Shown one piece after another: positions 40,649 to 49,040 of a DNA stretch of 50,491 bases. Source of the stretch: Methylobacterium marchantiae (GTDB taxonomy: Bacteria > Pseudomonadota > Alphaproteobacteria > Rhizobiales > Beijerinckiaceae). The DNA lies in the NCBI RefSeq assembly GCF_022179405.1, contig NZ_BPQT01000038.1, positions 1 to 50,491 of the forward strand. Reading direction: 5' to 3'. A program made the position numbers and the translations under genes. The notes beneath the pieces are model-generated. The model searched no databases, was not told the origin of the DNA, and saw nothing but the letters and a program-made list of their open reading frames with translations. The stretch's first letter is position 1, and each line of letters begins with the position of its first letter.

Positions 40649-41258
40649 GGGTGAATACCTTCCGGTTCGGGGAGTTGCGGGGCATCCACCAATCGGGGTC
40701 ACCCATCTTGTAGTCGTGCCACGCCTCGGCGTAGCGGATCACCTTGCGGATATCCTCCAGGCCGTTCTTGGCATCCTCCCGGCACGTGTACTTGACGATG
40801 TTGAACTGGAAGGGGTTGAGGCCATTCTCGATGCAGAACCTCATGGGTTCGATCTTGAAGCGGGCGTAGTGGGCGGGGAGGTTCACGTTGTCGGCCACAG
40901 GGGCCCCGAAGGCCTCGGCGGTGAGGGTGTTCTCCATGACGGCGAAGTCGAGCTGGGAGAGGGAGATGGCCTCCTGCTGTTGCAACAGCTCCTCCTCCGC
41001 CGGGGAGAGGTATACACCCTGGGCATTGTAGCGGCGGTCGGTGGGTCCCAGCTCCGGGATGGCCACCGACATCATGCCCAGCTCGGCGAACTCCTGGGCG
41101 GCGTGGGTGAAAGGCTCCTGGTCGCGGCTCTGGGCGGCCTGTGTGGCTCTGATGTTGCGGCCACAACTCGGGGTCTCGGGGTAGCAGGGGTTGCGGCCAT
41201 CCCGGCACCAACCGCATCCATGAACCTGGGGCTCGAAGGGGCTTTCGCTATGCTGCAA
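40626..41258 (-). CDS. DUF3310 protein (T7 gp1.7-like) with N-terminal cysteines
   Basis: Residues about 125-190 match DUF3310, the family of T7 gp1.7: LPAHYARFKIEPMRFCIENG, FNIVKYTCREDAKNGLED and IRKVIRYAEAW. T7 gp1.7 is a nucleotide kinase acting on dTMP and dGMP. The N-terminus adds a cysteine group (GCGWCRDGRNPCYPETPSCG) that may bind metal. The start is TTG with GGAGA upstream, overlapping the end of the P-loop gene by 11 bases. In T7 the gene lies near the RNA polymerase gene, so its position here differs. Confidence 0.78.
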   Translation of the reverse strand: MQHSESPFEPQVHGCGWCRDGRNPCYPETPSCGRNIRATQAAQSRDQEPFTHAAQEFAELGMMSVAIPELGPTDRRYNAQGVYLSPAEEELLQQQEAISLSQLDFAVMENTLTAEAFGAPVADNVNLPAHYARFKIEPMRFCIENGLNPFQFNIVKYTCREDAKNGLEDIRKVIRYAEAWHDYKMGDPDWWMPRNSPNRKVFTHGATKAA

Positions 41259-41829
41259 GGGACTTCTCCGCGTCGGCGTGAAGGGGAAGGGTCAAGGCGA
41301 TGCGGGACACGGCCCACTCGTCGGCGGGGAAGTAGAAGGCGGCGCTATCGTAGTCCGCCTCGGAGCCGTCCCAGTCGGTGGTCTCCCGGAAGAGGTCCAT
41401 CACGGTGGCGTCGAGGACGAGAGCCTCGTGCTGCGTCTGGTTGCGGCCTTCGGTACGGTAGGGCTTCACTCGGGCCAGGAGGTAGTCGAAGTTCCGGTAG
41501 CGGCCGTAGGCGTTGAGGATGGCGTCATCCAAGCCCATCTCGTCGTACTCGGGCGTCAGGTAGGCGATGCCGAGGGGGAGCGGGGAGTCGGTGATGGCGA
41601 ACTCGACCTTGCCCTCCAGCCGGCGGAGGCGGTGATCCTGCTCTCCGAGGATGGCGAGCTGGTTCTGCAGGCCCGTCATGTTACGTTCCCAGGTGAGGTC
41701 CTTGGCGAACTCGGTGACCAGCTCGACGGAGCATCCAAGTTGCTTCATGTGGTAGTAGAGACCAGCGGCGGTGGTGGACTTGCCTACGCCCGGTGCAGCC
41801 CAGATGTTGATGACTTTGAGGTCGAGCAT
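41248..41829 (-). CDS. P-loop ATP-binding protein, possible nucleotide kinase
   Basis: The 193-residue protein has a Walker A motif at 12-19 (APGVGKST, K17) and a central strand with an acidic end (VEFAITDSPLPLGIAYL). Such AAA/kinase-like proteins are common near replication genes in T7-like phages. A nucleotide kinase role is suggested by the overlapping DUF3310 gene but is not shown. A 63-base gap with a small hairpin separates it from the exonuclease group. Confidence 0.7.
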   Translation of the reverse strand: MLDLKVINIWAAPGVGKSTTAAGLYYHMKQLGCSVELVTEFAKDLTWERNMTGLQNQLAILGEQDHRLRRLEGKVEFAITDSPLPLGIAYLTPEYDEMGLDDAILNAYGRYRNFDYLLARVKPYRTEGRNQTQHEALVLDATVMDLFRETTDWDGSEADYDSAAFYFPADEWAVSRIALTLPLHADAEKSLAA

Positions 41830-41892
41830 AGTGGCGGTATCCCCTTGGTTTATTGATGAGCCGCTGGTCGCGGCATTGCTAAGACCCCCTGG

Positions 41893-42081
41893 CTACAGGG
41901 AGCGGTAACTCCAGAAGCACCACCGGGATGCCTTGTAACCGCCGTCGAAACGGTCCTTGCGTTGGACGTAATCGAGCCAGAGCCAACTCCCATCTGCGAG
42001 CTTCACTGGGTACCAGGCGAACCAGACCCGCCAGTGGGCGACACGCTGGGACCACTTGATATCGGTCTCGCCGAACCTCAT
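41893..42081 (-). CDS. Small tryptophan-rich phage protein, unknown
   Basis: The 62-residue product is remarkable for seven or more tryptophans (VAHWRVWFAWYPVKLADGSW, LWLDYVQRKD, SRWCFWSYRSL) and looks like a compact beta domain. The ATG is coupled to the exonuclease stop as ATGA. No family was recognised. Confidence 0.6.
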   Translation of the reverse strand: MRFGETDIKWSQRVAHWRVWFAWYPVKLADGSWLWLDYVQRKDRFDGGYKASRWCFWSYRSL

Positions 42082-43001
42082 GCGCCTACTCCTCTGAGTT
42101 TCTCGGGGGTCCACAGGGTCAGCTCCTCGGTCTCCGGGTCGTATTCCCCGTGGCGCAGGAGCCGGGCGAGGCGGGCGGATACGAGGGCATCAGCCTCCGT
42201 CTTGCCTGCCTTGCGGTACTGGGAGACGATGGCCGCCCAGTAGTCGCGGGTTGGCTCGGAGACCCACTTGACGGTCTCCTCCCCCTTGTTGACGCCCCGG
42301 GTCTTCACGGCCCGCTCGGGGACCAGGATGACGGGGTTGTCGATGACCTCGGCGGCCCGCTTCATGCCCAACCCAGGGCACCCGGCGAAGCCATCCACCG
42401 CGTCACCCGCTAGGGTTTGGATCATGTGGAAGCGGTCGGCCTCCCACTGGGAAACCTCACGGACCTGGTAGACCCCCGAGGACGACACGTCGGACTTCCA
42501 GGTGTGGTGCAGCCCGGGGATGGTCTTGAAGTCCTTGTCGCGTCCTACGCAGATGAACCGCACACTCGGAGCATCACACTCAGGGCAGCCAGGGCCCAGG
42601 CGACAAGCACGAGAGCCGCAGGTCTTGCCTGGGCAAGTCATCTTCACGGACAACACGTCGTCCGCCTCCAGGCCCGGCCAGAAGTACGCCCCGTGCTTCT
42701 CCCGGAGGTAGTCCTTCAGGTAGCCGAGGAGCATGGGCCGCTCGCCGGTACGGTTGCGCTTGTAGGTGTCGTCCACCGACCGGCGCCAGTTGTCCTCGGG
42801 GTCCGTGATGATGACCTCGAAGGAGTCGGCCTTGAGCCCCATCTTCAGGGTCCAGAGGGCGTTCTCTACGATGGCCTCGCCTACCGTGGCGTTGGCCTGA
42901 TGGGTCATCCAACCGCTCTCACGGTCGTGGACCACCATCTGGGCGGCGGCGGCGGAGGAGAAGGCGATCACGTCCCCGTCGATGAGGAGGTGGGTCTTCA
43001 T
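42078..43001 (-). CDS. 5'-3' exonuclease (T7 gp6-like) with cysteine-rich insert
   Basis: The 307-residue enzyme has the flap/5' nuclease layout: D8 and D10 (LIDGDVIAF), the acidic group E112, D114 and D115 (GLEADDVLS), D155 and D157 (VGRDKDFKT), and a helix-hairpin-helix region (GDAVDGFAGCPGLGMKRAAE). T7 gp6 removes RNA primers and degrades host DNA. Between the acidic group and the RDKDF motif lies an insert with cysteines at 123, 128, 133, 139 and 142, which could form a zinc-binding loop. The gene order polymerase then exonuclease agrees with T7. Confidence 0.9.
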   Translation of the reverse strand: MKTHLLIDGDVIAFSSAAAAQMVVHDRESGWMTHQANATVGEAIVENALWTLKMGLKADSFEVIITDPEDNWRRSVDDTYKRNRTGERPMLLGYLKDYLREKHGAYFWPGLEADDVLSVKMTCPGKTCGSRACRLGPGCPECDAPSVRFICVGRDKDFKTIPGLHHTWKSDVSSSGVYQVREVSQWEADRFHMIQTLAGDAVDGFAGCPGLGMKRAAEVIDNPVILVPERAVKTRGVNKGEETVKWVSEPTRDYWAAIVSQYRKAGKTEADALVSARLARLLRHGEYDPETEELTLWTPEKLRGVGA

Positions 43002-43207
43002 CCCTCCCCCTTCACGATGGCCTTGTTGAGCGCCATGAAGGCCAGCTCGAAGTTGGTCCGGGCGATGGCGAGGAGGCGCTTGTCGGCCATGTCGCGGTCG
43101 GTGGTGAAGCGGTCGAGCTGGGCTTCCAGGCGCCTGCTCTCGCTCAGTGAGGCGCCCTTGCTGCTGGAGAGGGGGATGCCGGAGGTGTAGTCGAGCTCAT
43201 GGGCCAT
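42998..43207 (-). CDS. Small helical phage protein, unknown
   Basis: The 69-residue product has a polar start and a long helix (SESRRLEAQLDRFTTDRDMA, then KRLLAIARTNFELAFMALNK). It is coupled by ATGA to the exonuclease gene. No family was recognised. Confidence 0.55.
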   Translation of the reverse strand: MAHELDYTSGIPLSSSKGASLSESRRLEAQLDRFTTDRDMADKRLLAIARTNFELAFMALNKAIVKGEG

Positions 43208-43268
43208 GGTTACCAGGCACTCCAGATGCAGATGTAGGCGAGGCCCACGAGGGCGAAGTCGAGGGCGA

Positions 43269-43412
43269 TCACCGGCAGTACCACCCAGCGTCGGGCGTCA
43301 TGCTGCAGTGGACCAGGCCTGATGCCGGCTGGGTGCCGAGCAGCCAGATGACCGCGAGGAAGCCCAAGGCGAATGGTGCGGAGACCCCGAGGGCCGTGAT
43401 GATTGCACGCAT
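43269..43412 (-). CDS. 47-residue membrane protein, unknown
   Basis: The product has one membrane segment (TALGVSAPFALGFLAVIWLL) and a short C-terminus with two cysteines. It is coupled as TGATG to the previous membrane gene. A GTG overlapping its stop would open a further 20-residue hydrophobic peptide (43210-43272), too short to judge. Confidence 0.5.
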   Translation of the reverse strand: MRAIITALGVSAPFALGFLAVIWLLGTQPASGLVHCSMTPDAGWYCR

Positions 43413-43528
43413 CAGCGGACCACCGAACGGAAGGCATACCCGAAGGCGTGGAGCACGATGGCCAGGAGCCACGTGATGAAGAGACAGGTCCAGGGGTTCT
43501 CCTGCACCGTCGTGATGATCTCGCTCAT
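43412..43528 (-). CDS. 38-residue membrane protein, unknown
   Basis: The product starts MSEIITTVQENPW and has one membrane segment (TCLFITWLLAIVLHAFGYAF) and a basic end. The ATG overlaps the stop of the gene before it (ATGA) and its stop overlaps the next ATG, so a chain of tiny coupled genes lies here between polymerase and exonuclease. The role is unknown. Confidence 0.5.
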   Translation of the reverse strand: MSEIITTVQENPWTCLFITWLLAIVLHAFGYAFRSVVR

Positions 43529-43791
43529 GTTCCATGCTCTCGGTTGCGGGACGCGAAGGCGCCCTCGGGGGTGATCCGCCAGCGGCGGGAGAAGCCCTTG
43601 CCGTCCGGGTCCACACAGGAAATCCAGCCCATGGACGCAGCGAGCGCCACAGTGCCGGCCGCCTCGCGGGCCAGGTTGGAAGAGACTGCTAGGGGGTAGT
43701 CCTGGACTAGGTTGAGGAGGGCCCAGATGTCGTCCGGGAGGGGCCCGAAGTACCCCTGGCCGACCTTGAGGCGGGACCTAGTGCTCGACAT
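43525..43791 (-). CDS. Small winged-helix-like phage protein
   Basis: The 88-residue product has a shape like a winged helix: DDIWALLNLVQDYPLAVSSN as the first helices, a recognition-like helix (AAGTVALAASMGWISC), then a beta wing ending RRWRITPEGAFA, the typical end of such domains. It may bind DNA, but the role is not known. The ATG at 43789-43791 was preferred to a longer frame of low complexity. Confidence 0.5.
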   Translation of the reverse strand: MSSTRSRLKVGQGYFGPLPDDIWALLNLVQDYPLAVSSNLAREAAGTVALAASMGWISCVDPDGKGFSRRWRITPEGAFASRNREHGT

Positions 43792-44056
43792 GGCCGAGGG
43801 CCCAGGCGTCCAGAAGAGGCTCTGGCATAGATTGCAGGCCCCACCGTTTTCGCATGTCGGGGTGATAGGCCCAGCCCCCAAGGTGGAAATCGTGGGCCTC
43901 CGACCAGGCATCCACTAGAGCGGTGAACCCCGGGGATTTGCGAAGCTCTCCAAGGCCCCTAAGGGCCGGCTCGTTTCGGAACAGGTTGATGGCTTGCGCC
44001 AGCCTCTCGACTAGTTCAGTGGCATTGGGCCCAGTTGGCGCCGGTCTTTCCGTCAC
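43778..44056 (-). CDS. Small phage protein, unknown
   Basis: The GTG start has a strong GAGGAG nine bases before it and lies inside the last 41 bases of the polymerase gene. The 92-residue product contains LVERLAQAINLFRNEPALRG and a His/Trp-rich part (DFHLGGWAYHPDMRKRWG). No family was recognised. Confidence 0.55.
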   Translation of the reverse strand: MTERPAPTGPNATELVERLAQAINLFRNEPALRGLGELRKSPGFTALVDAWSEAHDFHLGGWAYHPDMRKRWGLQSMPEPLLDAWALGHVEH

Positions 44057-46310
44057 TGCGGTATTCTCCTCTGAGGCCCAGCATCACACCGGCCTCTTTG
44101 AGGGCTTCGTCCGCGAGCTGTCTGATGAGGGGGCCAAGCCCCGGGCGGTGGGTGAACTGGAGTTCGTCGTGGACCCAGAGCACCTGCTTGAAGTCCACCC
44201 CCTTGCGGAGGCCGTGCTGGGCGAGCTTGCGGTGGAGCAGCATCATCCAGAGCTTGCAGGAGATGGCGCCGGCCGACTGGAGGAGGGAGTTGAGCGAGGC
44301 GTAGGCCTTGCGGACGTGGACCTTGGAACCGTCCATGGCCTTGAGCCAACCTCGGGCCCCTGCCCCTTCGACATCCTTCTTCAGCTTGGCGATGCCCGTA
44401 ATGCCCGCCTCGAAGGCCACGATAATCTGGCGGGCCTTGGAGATGCGGGCCTTCTGCATGTCGTCCAGCTTGGCGACGAACTCCGCATCGAACCTCTTCT
44501 CCAGGTTCTTGAGGAGGAATGAGAGGCCCTTGTAGGAGAGCAGCTCCGGGACTTCCGAGGGAAGGACGATCATGTTCGGGTCGAGGGAGAGCTTGAAGGC
44601 CGACCCGCCGTAGACGTAGAGGTAGGTGGCGGTCTTCGTGTTGGCTCGGCTCATGCCGGTGAGTTCGGCGTGCTCCGTGTGAGGATCGCGCGAAGGGTCG
44701 CACACGCGATCTCGGAAGGCTCCATCATCGAGTGGCACGAGGTAGTGCCCGAGGTCGATGAGTTCGAGAGCGGAGGCGTCAACGCCTGTTTGCTCCCATC
44801 CGACGTCAGCGACGTATAGTTCACGACATTCCCAGCCATATCGACCTGGTAGGCCGCGAACGACTTCCTCCCTAACTGTGCCATCTGCCTGCTTCACTTT
44901 CGCTTTGCGCACACTTGGTGTGCCCGAGAGGTTGGGACTGCTGTGCGTCCCCCTCCGGGTGACTGCGCCGCAGGTATCCATGCGTCCGTGAATGCGACCA
45001 TCCTTGGAGCACATATTGAGCCAGGACTTCTGCCCCTTATCGAGGGTGCCTAAAGTCTTGGAGACCACGAAGTAGTCGAGGATGAGCCGCCGCATCTCGT
45101 CCGGGAGGACTGCGTTGGGTATCTCCTCAAGGGTGCCTTCATCGACCGAAGGCTTGCCGTCCTTGCCGAACTTCTTGGGCTTCCAGCCGTAGACGTCCTG
45201 GAGCCGCATCCCGAGGTGATCCCGTGACCCCGGGTTGAAGGTGGTCCACTCGACGGGGACGTGGCGGTCGCCTTTGACGCGCTCCTCCATGGGAGGGCCG
45301 ACGTAGGGCTTCAGGGCCTTGCCGGTCTTCTCGGAGACGCGGGGGATGGTGACGTCGGGGTATTGCGGGAGAGCCCGGTTCATGGTGGCCCCGATCTCCT
45401 CGCCCTCCTCCGGGTCACAGAGCGGTTGCCACCAGGAGCCGAACGCCTTGACCAGCTCCCGCTCGATGCGGACCTTCTGGTTCTTCAGCTCGGCCACCAG
45501 GAGCATGGCCTTGTCGCGGTCGAAGCGGACGCCGTCCTGCTCCTGCTCGAAGATGATCCGCTGGACCTCGTTCTCGACCTCAAGCGTCAGCTCGGGCCAG
45601 ATGAGGTCGTGGGTCTTCGGAAGGTCGAGGGCGGCTTCCTTGATGGCGAGCGCACGGTTCTCCGCCGTCCAGCCGAGGCGCTTCTCCATGAGCCGCCACA
45701 GGGCCAAGGTGCCCCTGATGTCGCCCATGAGGTAGACCGACATGGATGGGAGCCAGGCGTCGAAGCCGCCCGTGTAGTCGCCCTTGTGCGTGCCTGTGCG
45801 GTAGCCCCAGGCCGCGAGGGACTGGGACTTCAGGTACTTGCCGGGCATGGTGCCGGCCTTGATGCGGGAGAGGTCCGGGCCAATGAGGGTGTCGTAGGGC
45901 CAGATGACCTTGGCGATGACCTGGGTATCCCACGCCTTCTTCGGGCGGACCCAGCCGGGGTAGACCTTCTCGATGTAGGGGTAATCGTAGCCGATGCCGT
46001 AGTGGGCGAGCACGAGGTCCGCCTCGGCGATGAACGCCAGGCCTTCCTTGATGCTATCGGGCCCGAGATCACAGCCGAAGTAGAACTCCTCCTCGGTGTC
46101 GATATCCACGGCGGCGTGGCACCAGACCGTATCACCCTCCCTCTTGTACGCAGGGGTCCCGGGGGTCCCTTGCTCTTTCAGGAGGCCGTTGCCTTCGGTA
46201 TCCCAGATGAGCCGCCGCCCTTTGCCCGAGCGGCCGGCTTGCAGGTACGGGGTCGGGTCCCACTCCTCTTCTTCCGGGTTCCATCGGGTTGCCAGAGCGG
46301 CGGTTGCCAT
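44016..46310 (-). CDS. DNA polymerase, family A (T7 gp5-like)
   Basis: The 764-residue enzyme has an N-terminal 3'-5' exonuclease with D37 and E39 (LIWDTEGNGL) and D109 (HYGIGYDYPYI). The C-terminal polymerase domain shows GRIHGRMDTCGAVTRRGTHS (about 438-457), motif A with D511 (TGVDASALEL), motif B with K559 and Y563 (SRANTKTATYLYVYGG) and motif C with D715 and E716 (LWVHDELQF). It copies phage DNA; T7 polymerase uses host thioredoxin for processivity. T7 gp5 is 704 residues, so small insertions are present. It is coupled to the upstream gene as TGATG. Confidence 0.96.
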   Translation of the reverse strand: MATAALATRWNPEEEEWDPTPYLQAGRSGKGRRLIWDTEGNGLLKEQGTPGTPAYKREGDTVWCHAAVDIDTEEEFYFGCDLGPDSIKEGLAFIAEADLVLAHYGIGYDYPYIEKVYPGWVRPKKAWDTQVIAKVIWPYDTLIGPDLSRIKAGTMPGKYLKSQSLAAWGYRTGTHKGDYTGGFDAWLPSMSVYLMGDIRGTLALWRLMEKRLGWTAENRALAIKEAALDLPKTHDLIWPELTLEVENEVQRIIFEQEQDGVRFDRDKAMLLVAELKNQKVRIERELVKAFGSWWQPLCDPEEGEEIGATMNRALPQYPDVTIPRVSEKTGKALKPYVGPPMEERVKGDRHVPVEWTTFNPGSRDHLGMRLQDVYGWKPKKFGKDGKPSVDEGTLEEIPNAVLPDEMRRLILDYFVVSKTLGTLDKGQKSWLNMCSKDGRIHGRMDTCGAVTRRGTHSSPNLSGTPSVRKAKVKQADGTVREEVVRGLPGRYGWECRELYVADVGWEQTGVDASALELIDLGHYLVPLDDGAFRDRVCDPSRDPHTEHAELTGMSRANTKTATYLYVYGGSAFKLSLDPNMIVLPSEVPELLSYKGLSFLLKNLEKRFDAEFVAKLDDMQKARISKARQIIVAFEAGITGIAKLKKDVEGAGARGWLKAMDGSKVHVRKAYASLNSLLQSAGAISCKLWMMLLHRKLAQHGLRKGVDFKQVLWVHDELQFTHRPGLGPLIRQLADEALKEAGVMLGLRGEYRSDGKTGANWAQCH

Positions 46311-46594
46311 CAGGCGGCCGGAGGCTTCGAGAGGTAGGCGGTGGTGGTGACCTGATGGGGCCAGACCTGGCGCACCGTGGCATCGCCCTCGCGTAGGCCA
46401 TTCTCCTCTCCGTCGCCGGAGACCGTGTAGGATGCGGCCCAGAAGGTGTTATCCGCCTGGCGGTGAAACACGGTGAGCATGTAACAGCCGTGACGGTAGC
46501 CCGGGTCGGCCTCCTCGTGGACCTGTTCCCAGCCGTCTAGCTCCTCCTGCCAGACCTCACGGAGCTGGGCGGCGGTGGGCTTCTCACAGGCCAT
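46310..46594 (-). CDS. Small phage protein, unknown
   Basis: The 94-residue product starts MACEKPTAAQLREVWQEELD and has a beta part (GCYMLTVFHRQADNTFWAAS). No family was recognised. Its stop overlaps the polymerase ATG as TGATG, so the two are probably translated together. Confidence 0.6.
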   Translation of the reverse strand: MACEKPTAAQLREVWQEELDGWEQVHEEADPGYRHGCYMLTVFHRQADNTFWAASYTVSGDGEENGLREGDATVRQVWPHQVTTTAYLSKPPAA

Positions 46595-46799
46595 CGGACT
46601 GGCTCACAACGAACTCGAAGGCGTCCGCGCCACCACCCGGGAGCACGGGTCGGCGGTTCCAGTCGGAGTTCTTCAGGAGGCGTGCAGCGGCCAGGGCGAG
46701 GGCGGGGCTGGCGGCGGTGACGTAGGACTCGGTGACGGTCTTGTGGATGCGGACAACGCGAAGCTGTCCAGCCGGCGGTGCCGGAGGGTTGGCGGCCAT
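46584..46799 (-). CDS. Small phage protein, unknown
   Basis: The 71-residue product has a Pro-rich start, a strand-helix part (RVVRIHKTVTESYVTAASPA) and an acidic end. It overlaps the next gene by 11 bases. No family was recognised. Confidence 0.55.
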   Translation of the reverse strand: MAANPPAPPAGQLRVVRIHKTVTESYVTAASPALALAAARLLKNSDWNRRPVLPGGGADAFEFVVSQSDGL

Positions 46800-46812
46800 G
46801 GTGGCGGTCCTT

Positions 46813-47148
46813 TCAGTGGACTACGAGGGAGAAGGATTTGCGGCGGATGGCGGCGGCGATCTCGTGCTCGACCCGGCGCATGTACTCGAAGTAGAGTTCC
46901 TGCCCCTGGCGAAGGGGGAAGGTGCGTGCCTTGTCGAGGAGGCCGTCCGGGTCCTTGTAGGCCGGGAGTTCCTGGTGGTTGATGCCGTAGTTGAGCAGTG
47001 CCGCGTAGGCCTTGATCTGCATCCCGGTGAACGCCTGTGCCATCTGGTGGCGGATGGCCGCTAGCTCTGCATCGGCATTGAGCTTGGCCACGGTGGCCTT
47101 GAGCTTGTCGATGGTGGTGGCCAGGGCCAGAGGGTCGTTGGACGACAT
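46813..47148 (-). CDS. Small helical phage protein, unknown
   Basis: The 111-residue product is largely helical (TTIDKLKATVAKLNADAELA, then MQIKAYAALLNYGINHQ). The ATG at 47146-47148 was chosen because it begins the ordered part. It follows the primase-helicase gene by seven bases. No family was recognised. Confidence 0.6.
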   Translation of the reverse strand: MSSNDPLALATTIDKLKATVAKLNADAELAAIRHQMAQAFTGMQIKAYAALLNYGINHQELPAYKDPDGLLDKARTFPLRQGQELYFEYMRRVEHEIAAAIRRKSFSLVVH

Positions 47149-47155
47149 GAGGGGG

Positions 47156-48910
47156 TCAATACTCGTTGGCTGGCGGGAAGGTGCCCCGGCCTCCCTTGTC
47201 ACTCCCGCCCTTGTTGGGTCCGGGGAATGGCTCGTGGGTGATCTTGAGGCGGCCGGTGTCGAGGTTGTATTTGAGAGCCACCATCGGCCCCGTGCGGGAG
47301 CGGGGGCGGTTCTTCAGGGATCGGAGCTGAGTGATGAGCTGCGCCTCGCCCTCGGCTTGCTGGTTGCGCTCGTGGCCAATGACGGTGGACGCAAAGTTGG
47401 CGATGCCGCCCGACCCACGAACCTGCTTAAGGGAGGTCGGGGCGCCCTCCTCGTGGGAGACGCCATCGGGCCGGGTCAGGTGGTGGGAGACCTGGAGGTG
47501 GACTTGGAGCTGCTTGGCGATAGCGGCGAGGTCCATCGACACGCGGTCTAGGGCGCGGCGTTCATCCACGGAGGCGTCGAGGCCCGCTACGATGAAGCTC
47601 AACGGGTCAATGAAGATGACCTGGCAGTCGAGGGCCTTGGCGCAGTACCGGACGTATCCGAGGATGGCGTCAACGGTCCACTCGGCGGACTCCGGGTCAA
47701 ACAGCTCGACGCGGCGCGTACCGAAGACCTCCCCGTGGTAGCGCAGCATGTCTTCGTCAGGGTCCTGGTCCAGGTCTAGGCGCTTGCTGGTGTGGACGGT
47801 GAGGAGGCGGAGCTGGCTATCCCGCCGGCTATCCTCGAAGCCCATCCACGCGATGCGGGCCTCCTGCTTCATCACCAAATCGTAGGCGATCTCGGCGAGG
47901 CCGGCGGACTTCCCGATGCCGGTTCCGGCTACGTGGTAGACCACTTGGCCGGGCTTGATGGGCCCGAGGATTTCCTGGACCGGAGCCCACGGCCAGTCGT
48001 AGGCCCAGCTATTGGCCTGGTCCTCCTTCGGGGCCGTTACGTCCGACCCTAGGTCCGCTGCGTTCTTCACGCCCGAGGGCCGCCACGAGGTCGCGGTGTA
48101 GATGGTCGTGGTGATGTCTCCGGGCCGCCCAGCCTGGAGCAAATCCGAGGCGTCCTTGGTGCCCTCAGGCCCCTTGGCTACCCGCACCTTGCCGACCTTG
48201 AAGAGCTTGGCGCACTCCTCGACGGCGGCCTGCCCGGGCTCGTCGTTATCGAACCAGAGGATGATCTCCTGGAAACGGTCGAGCCAGAGGTAGTTGGCCT
48301 TGAGGGCCTTGGCGGCTCCCTTCGCGCCGGTCGGGACGGAGACCACCGCGTACTTGAAGTCGTCCGCCTGGGCCACGGACATGGCGTCGATCTCGCCCTC
48401 CGTCACCACCACCTTGCGGTCGAAGCGGTCCCCGAAGACGTGCCGCCCGAAGAGCTGGCAGTCGCCGATGGACGGGGCGTTGTCGTGGGCCTTGAGGACC
48501 ATGAAGTCCTTGGAGGCGGAACGGAGCTTCTGCCCGGCGGGCTCCCCATCCATGTCGAAGTACGGGGCGACGTGGACCTTCTCCCCCTTGAAGCCGGCCT
48601 GGAAGTACCCGAAGCGGCGGAGGGTGGCGGACTCTAGGCCCCGCTTCGTGAGCCTGTCGAAGGCCCCTTGGTCGGACTTGAGGAGGTCGGAGGGCACAGT
48701 TCGTCCCACTCGGCCCGCGTTAGGAACTGCCTCACGGCCCACCGCGCCACCAGCATCAGTCGCCGGAGTTCGGTGTGAGCAGACGAAGCAGTGCGTGTGG
48801 CCATCGGCATAGGTCGCCATCCCGTCGCTGGAGGAACATGAGGGTGAGGTGCAGGGGCCCTTGTGGAGGACCGTGTCGTTGCCGGCTGGGAATGGATCGC
48901 GTTCGGCCAT
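47156..48910 (-). CDS. Primase-helicase (T7 gp4-like)
   Basis: The 584-residue protein joins a zinc-binding primase to a ring helicase. The zinc site has C20, C25, C41 and C44, a CX4C variant of the T7 CX2C first pair. The TOPRIM part has E171 (VVTEGEIDAM) and D221 with D223 (ILWFDNDEPG). The helicase has Walker A K334 (HVAGTGIGKSA), Walker B D435 (VIFIDPLSF) and R515 in GIANFASTVIGHERNQQ. It unwinds DNA and makes primers at the phage fork. The ATG at 48908-48910 is used, because an upstream extension is only low-complexity His/Pro sequence. It is the first gene inside attR. Confidence 0.95.
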   Translation of the reverse strand: MAERDPFPAGNDTVLHKGPCTSPSCSSSDGMATYADGHTHCFVCSHRTPATDAGGAVGREAVPNAGRVGRTVPSDLLKSDQGAFDRLTKRGLESATLRRFGYFQAGFKGEKVHVAPYFDMDGEPAGQKLRSASKDFMVLKAHDNAPSIGDCQLFGRHVFGDRFDRKVVVTEGEIDAMSVAQADDFKYAVVSVPTGAKGAAKALKANYLWLDRFQEIILWFDNDEPGQAAVEECAKLFKVGKVRVAKGPEGTKDASDLLQAGRPGDITTTIYTATSWRPSGVKNAADLGSDVTAPKEDQANSWAYDWPWAPVQEILGPIKPGQVVYHVAGTGIGKSAGLAEIAYDLVMKQEARIAWMGFEDSRRDSQLRLLTVHTSKRLDLDQDPDEDMLRYHGEVFGTRRVELFDPESAEWTVDAILGYVRYCAKALDCQVIFIDPLSFIVAGLDASVDERRALDRVSMDLAAIAKQLQVHLQVSHHLTRPDGVSHEEGAPTSLKQVRGSGGIANFASTVIGHERNQQAEGEAQLITQLRSLKNRPRSRTGPMVALKYNLDTGRLKITHEPFPGPNKGGSDKGGRGTFPPANEY

Positions 48911-49040
48911 GGGTCTCCTGCGCCCGGGACCAGGAGGTCCGCGCGGCTGGGTGGTTCGGTGGGATTGCGTGTGATGGTGCGTGTGACGGCCCGGCGCCAA
49001 GCGTGTGCTTTTGGTGGGACCTGTCGTGCAAATGGCTTCG

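Noticed and set aside
41830-41892. Third phage promoter suggested by CTGTAG and a nearby TTA
   Set aside because: Apart from TGTAG it does not match the 17-base core shared by the two candidate promoters. The site is better read as a small hairpin (CCCTG with CAGGG).
43210-43272. GTG-started 20-residue hydrophobic peptide
   Set aside because: It overlaps the stop of the 47-residue gene in a coupled way but is too short to separate from chance.
44660-44700. Sequence resembling the left arm of the early hairpin element (CTCCGTGTGAGG)
   Set aside because: It lies within the DNA polymerase coding sequence, has no matching right arm, and the encoded residues fit the polymerase family.
48911-49000. 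Longer start for primase-helicase
   Set aside because: The extra 30 residues are His/Pro/Arg low complexity, and the zinc domain begins shortly after the downstream ATG.
3311-49000. DNA ligase, gp0.7-type kinase or gp2-type inhibitor gene
   Set aside because: No product with ligase KxDG or kinase motifs was seen in the early or middle genes; small unknown proteins may fill some of these roles.
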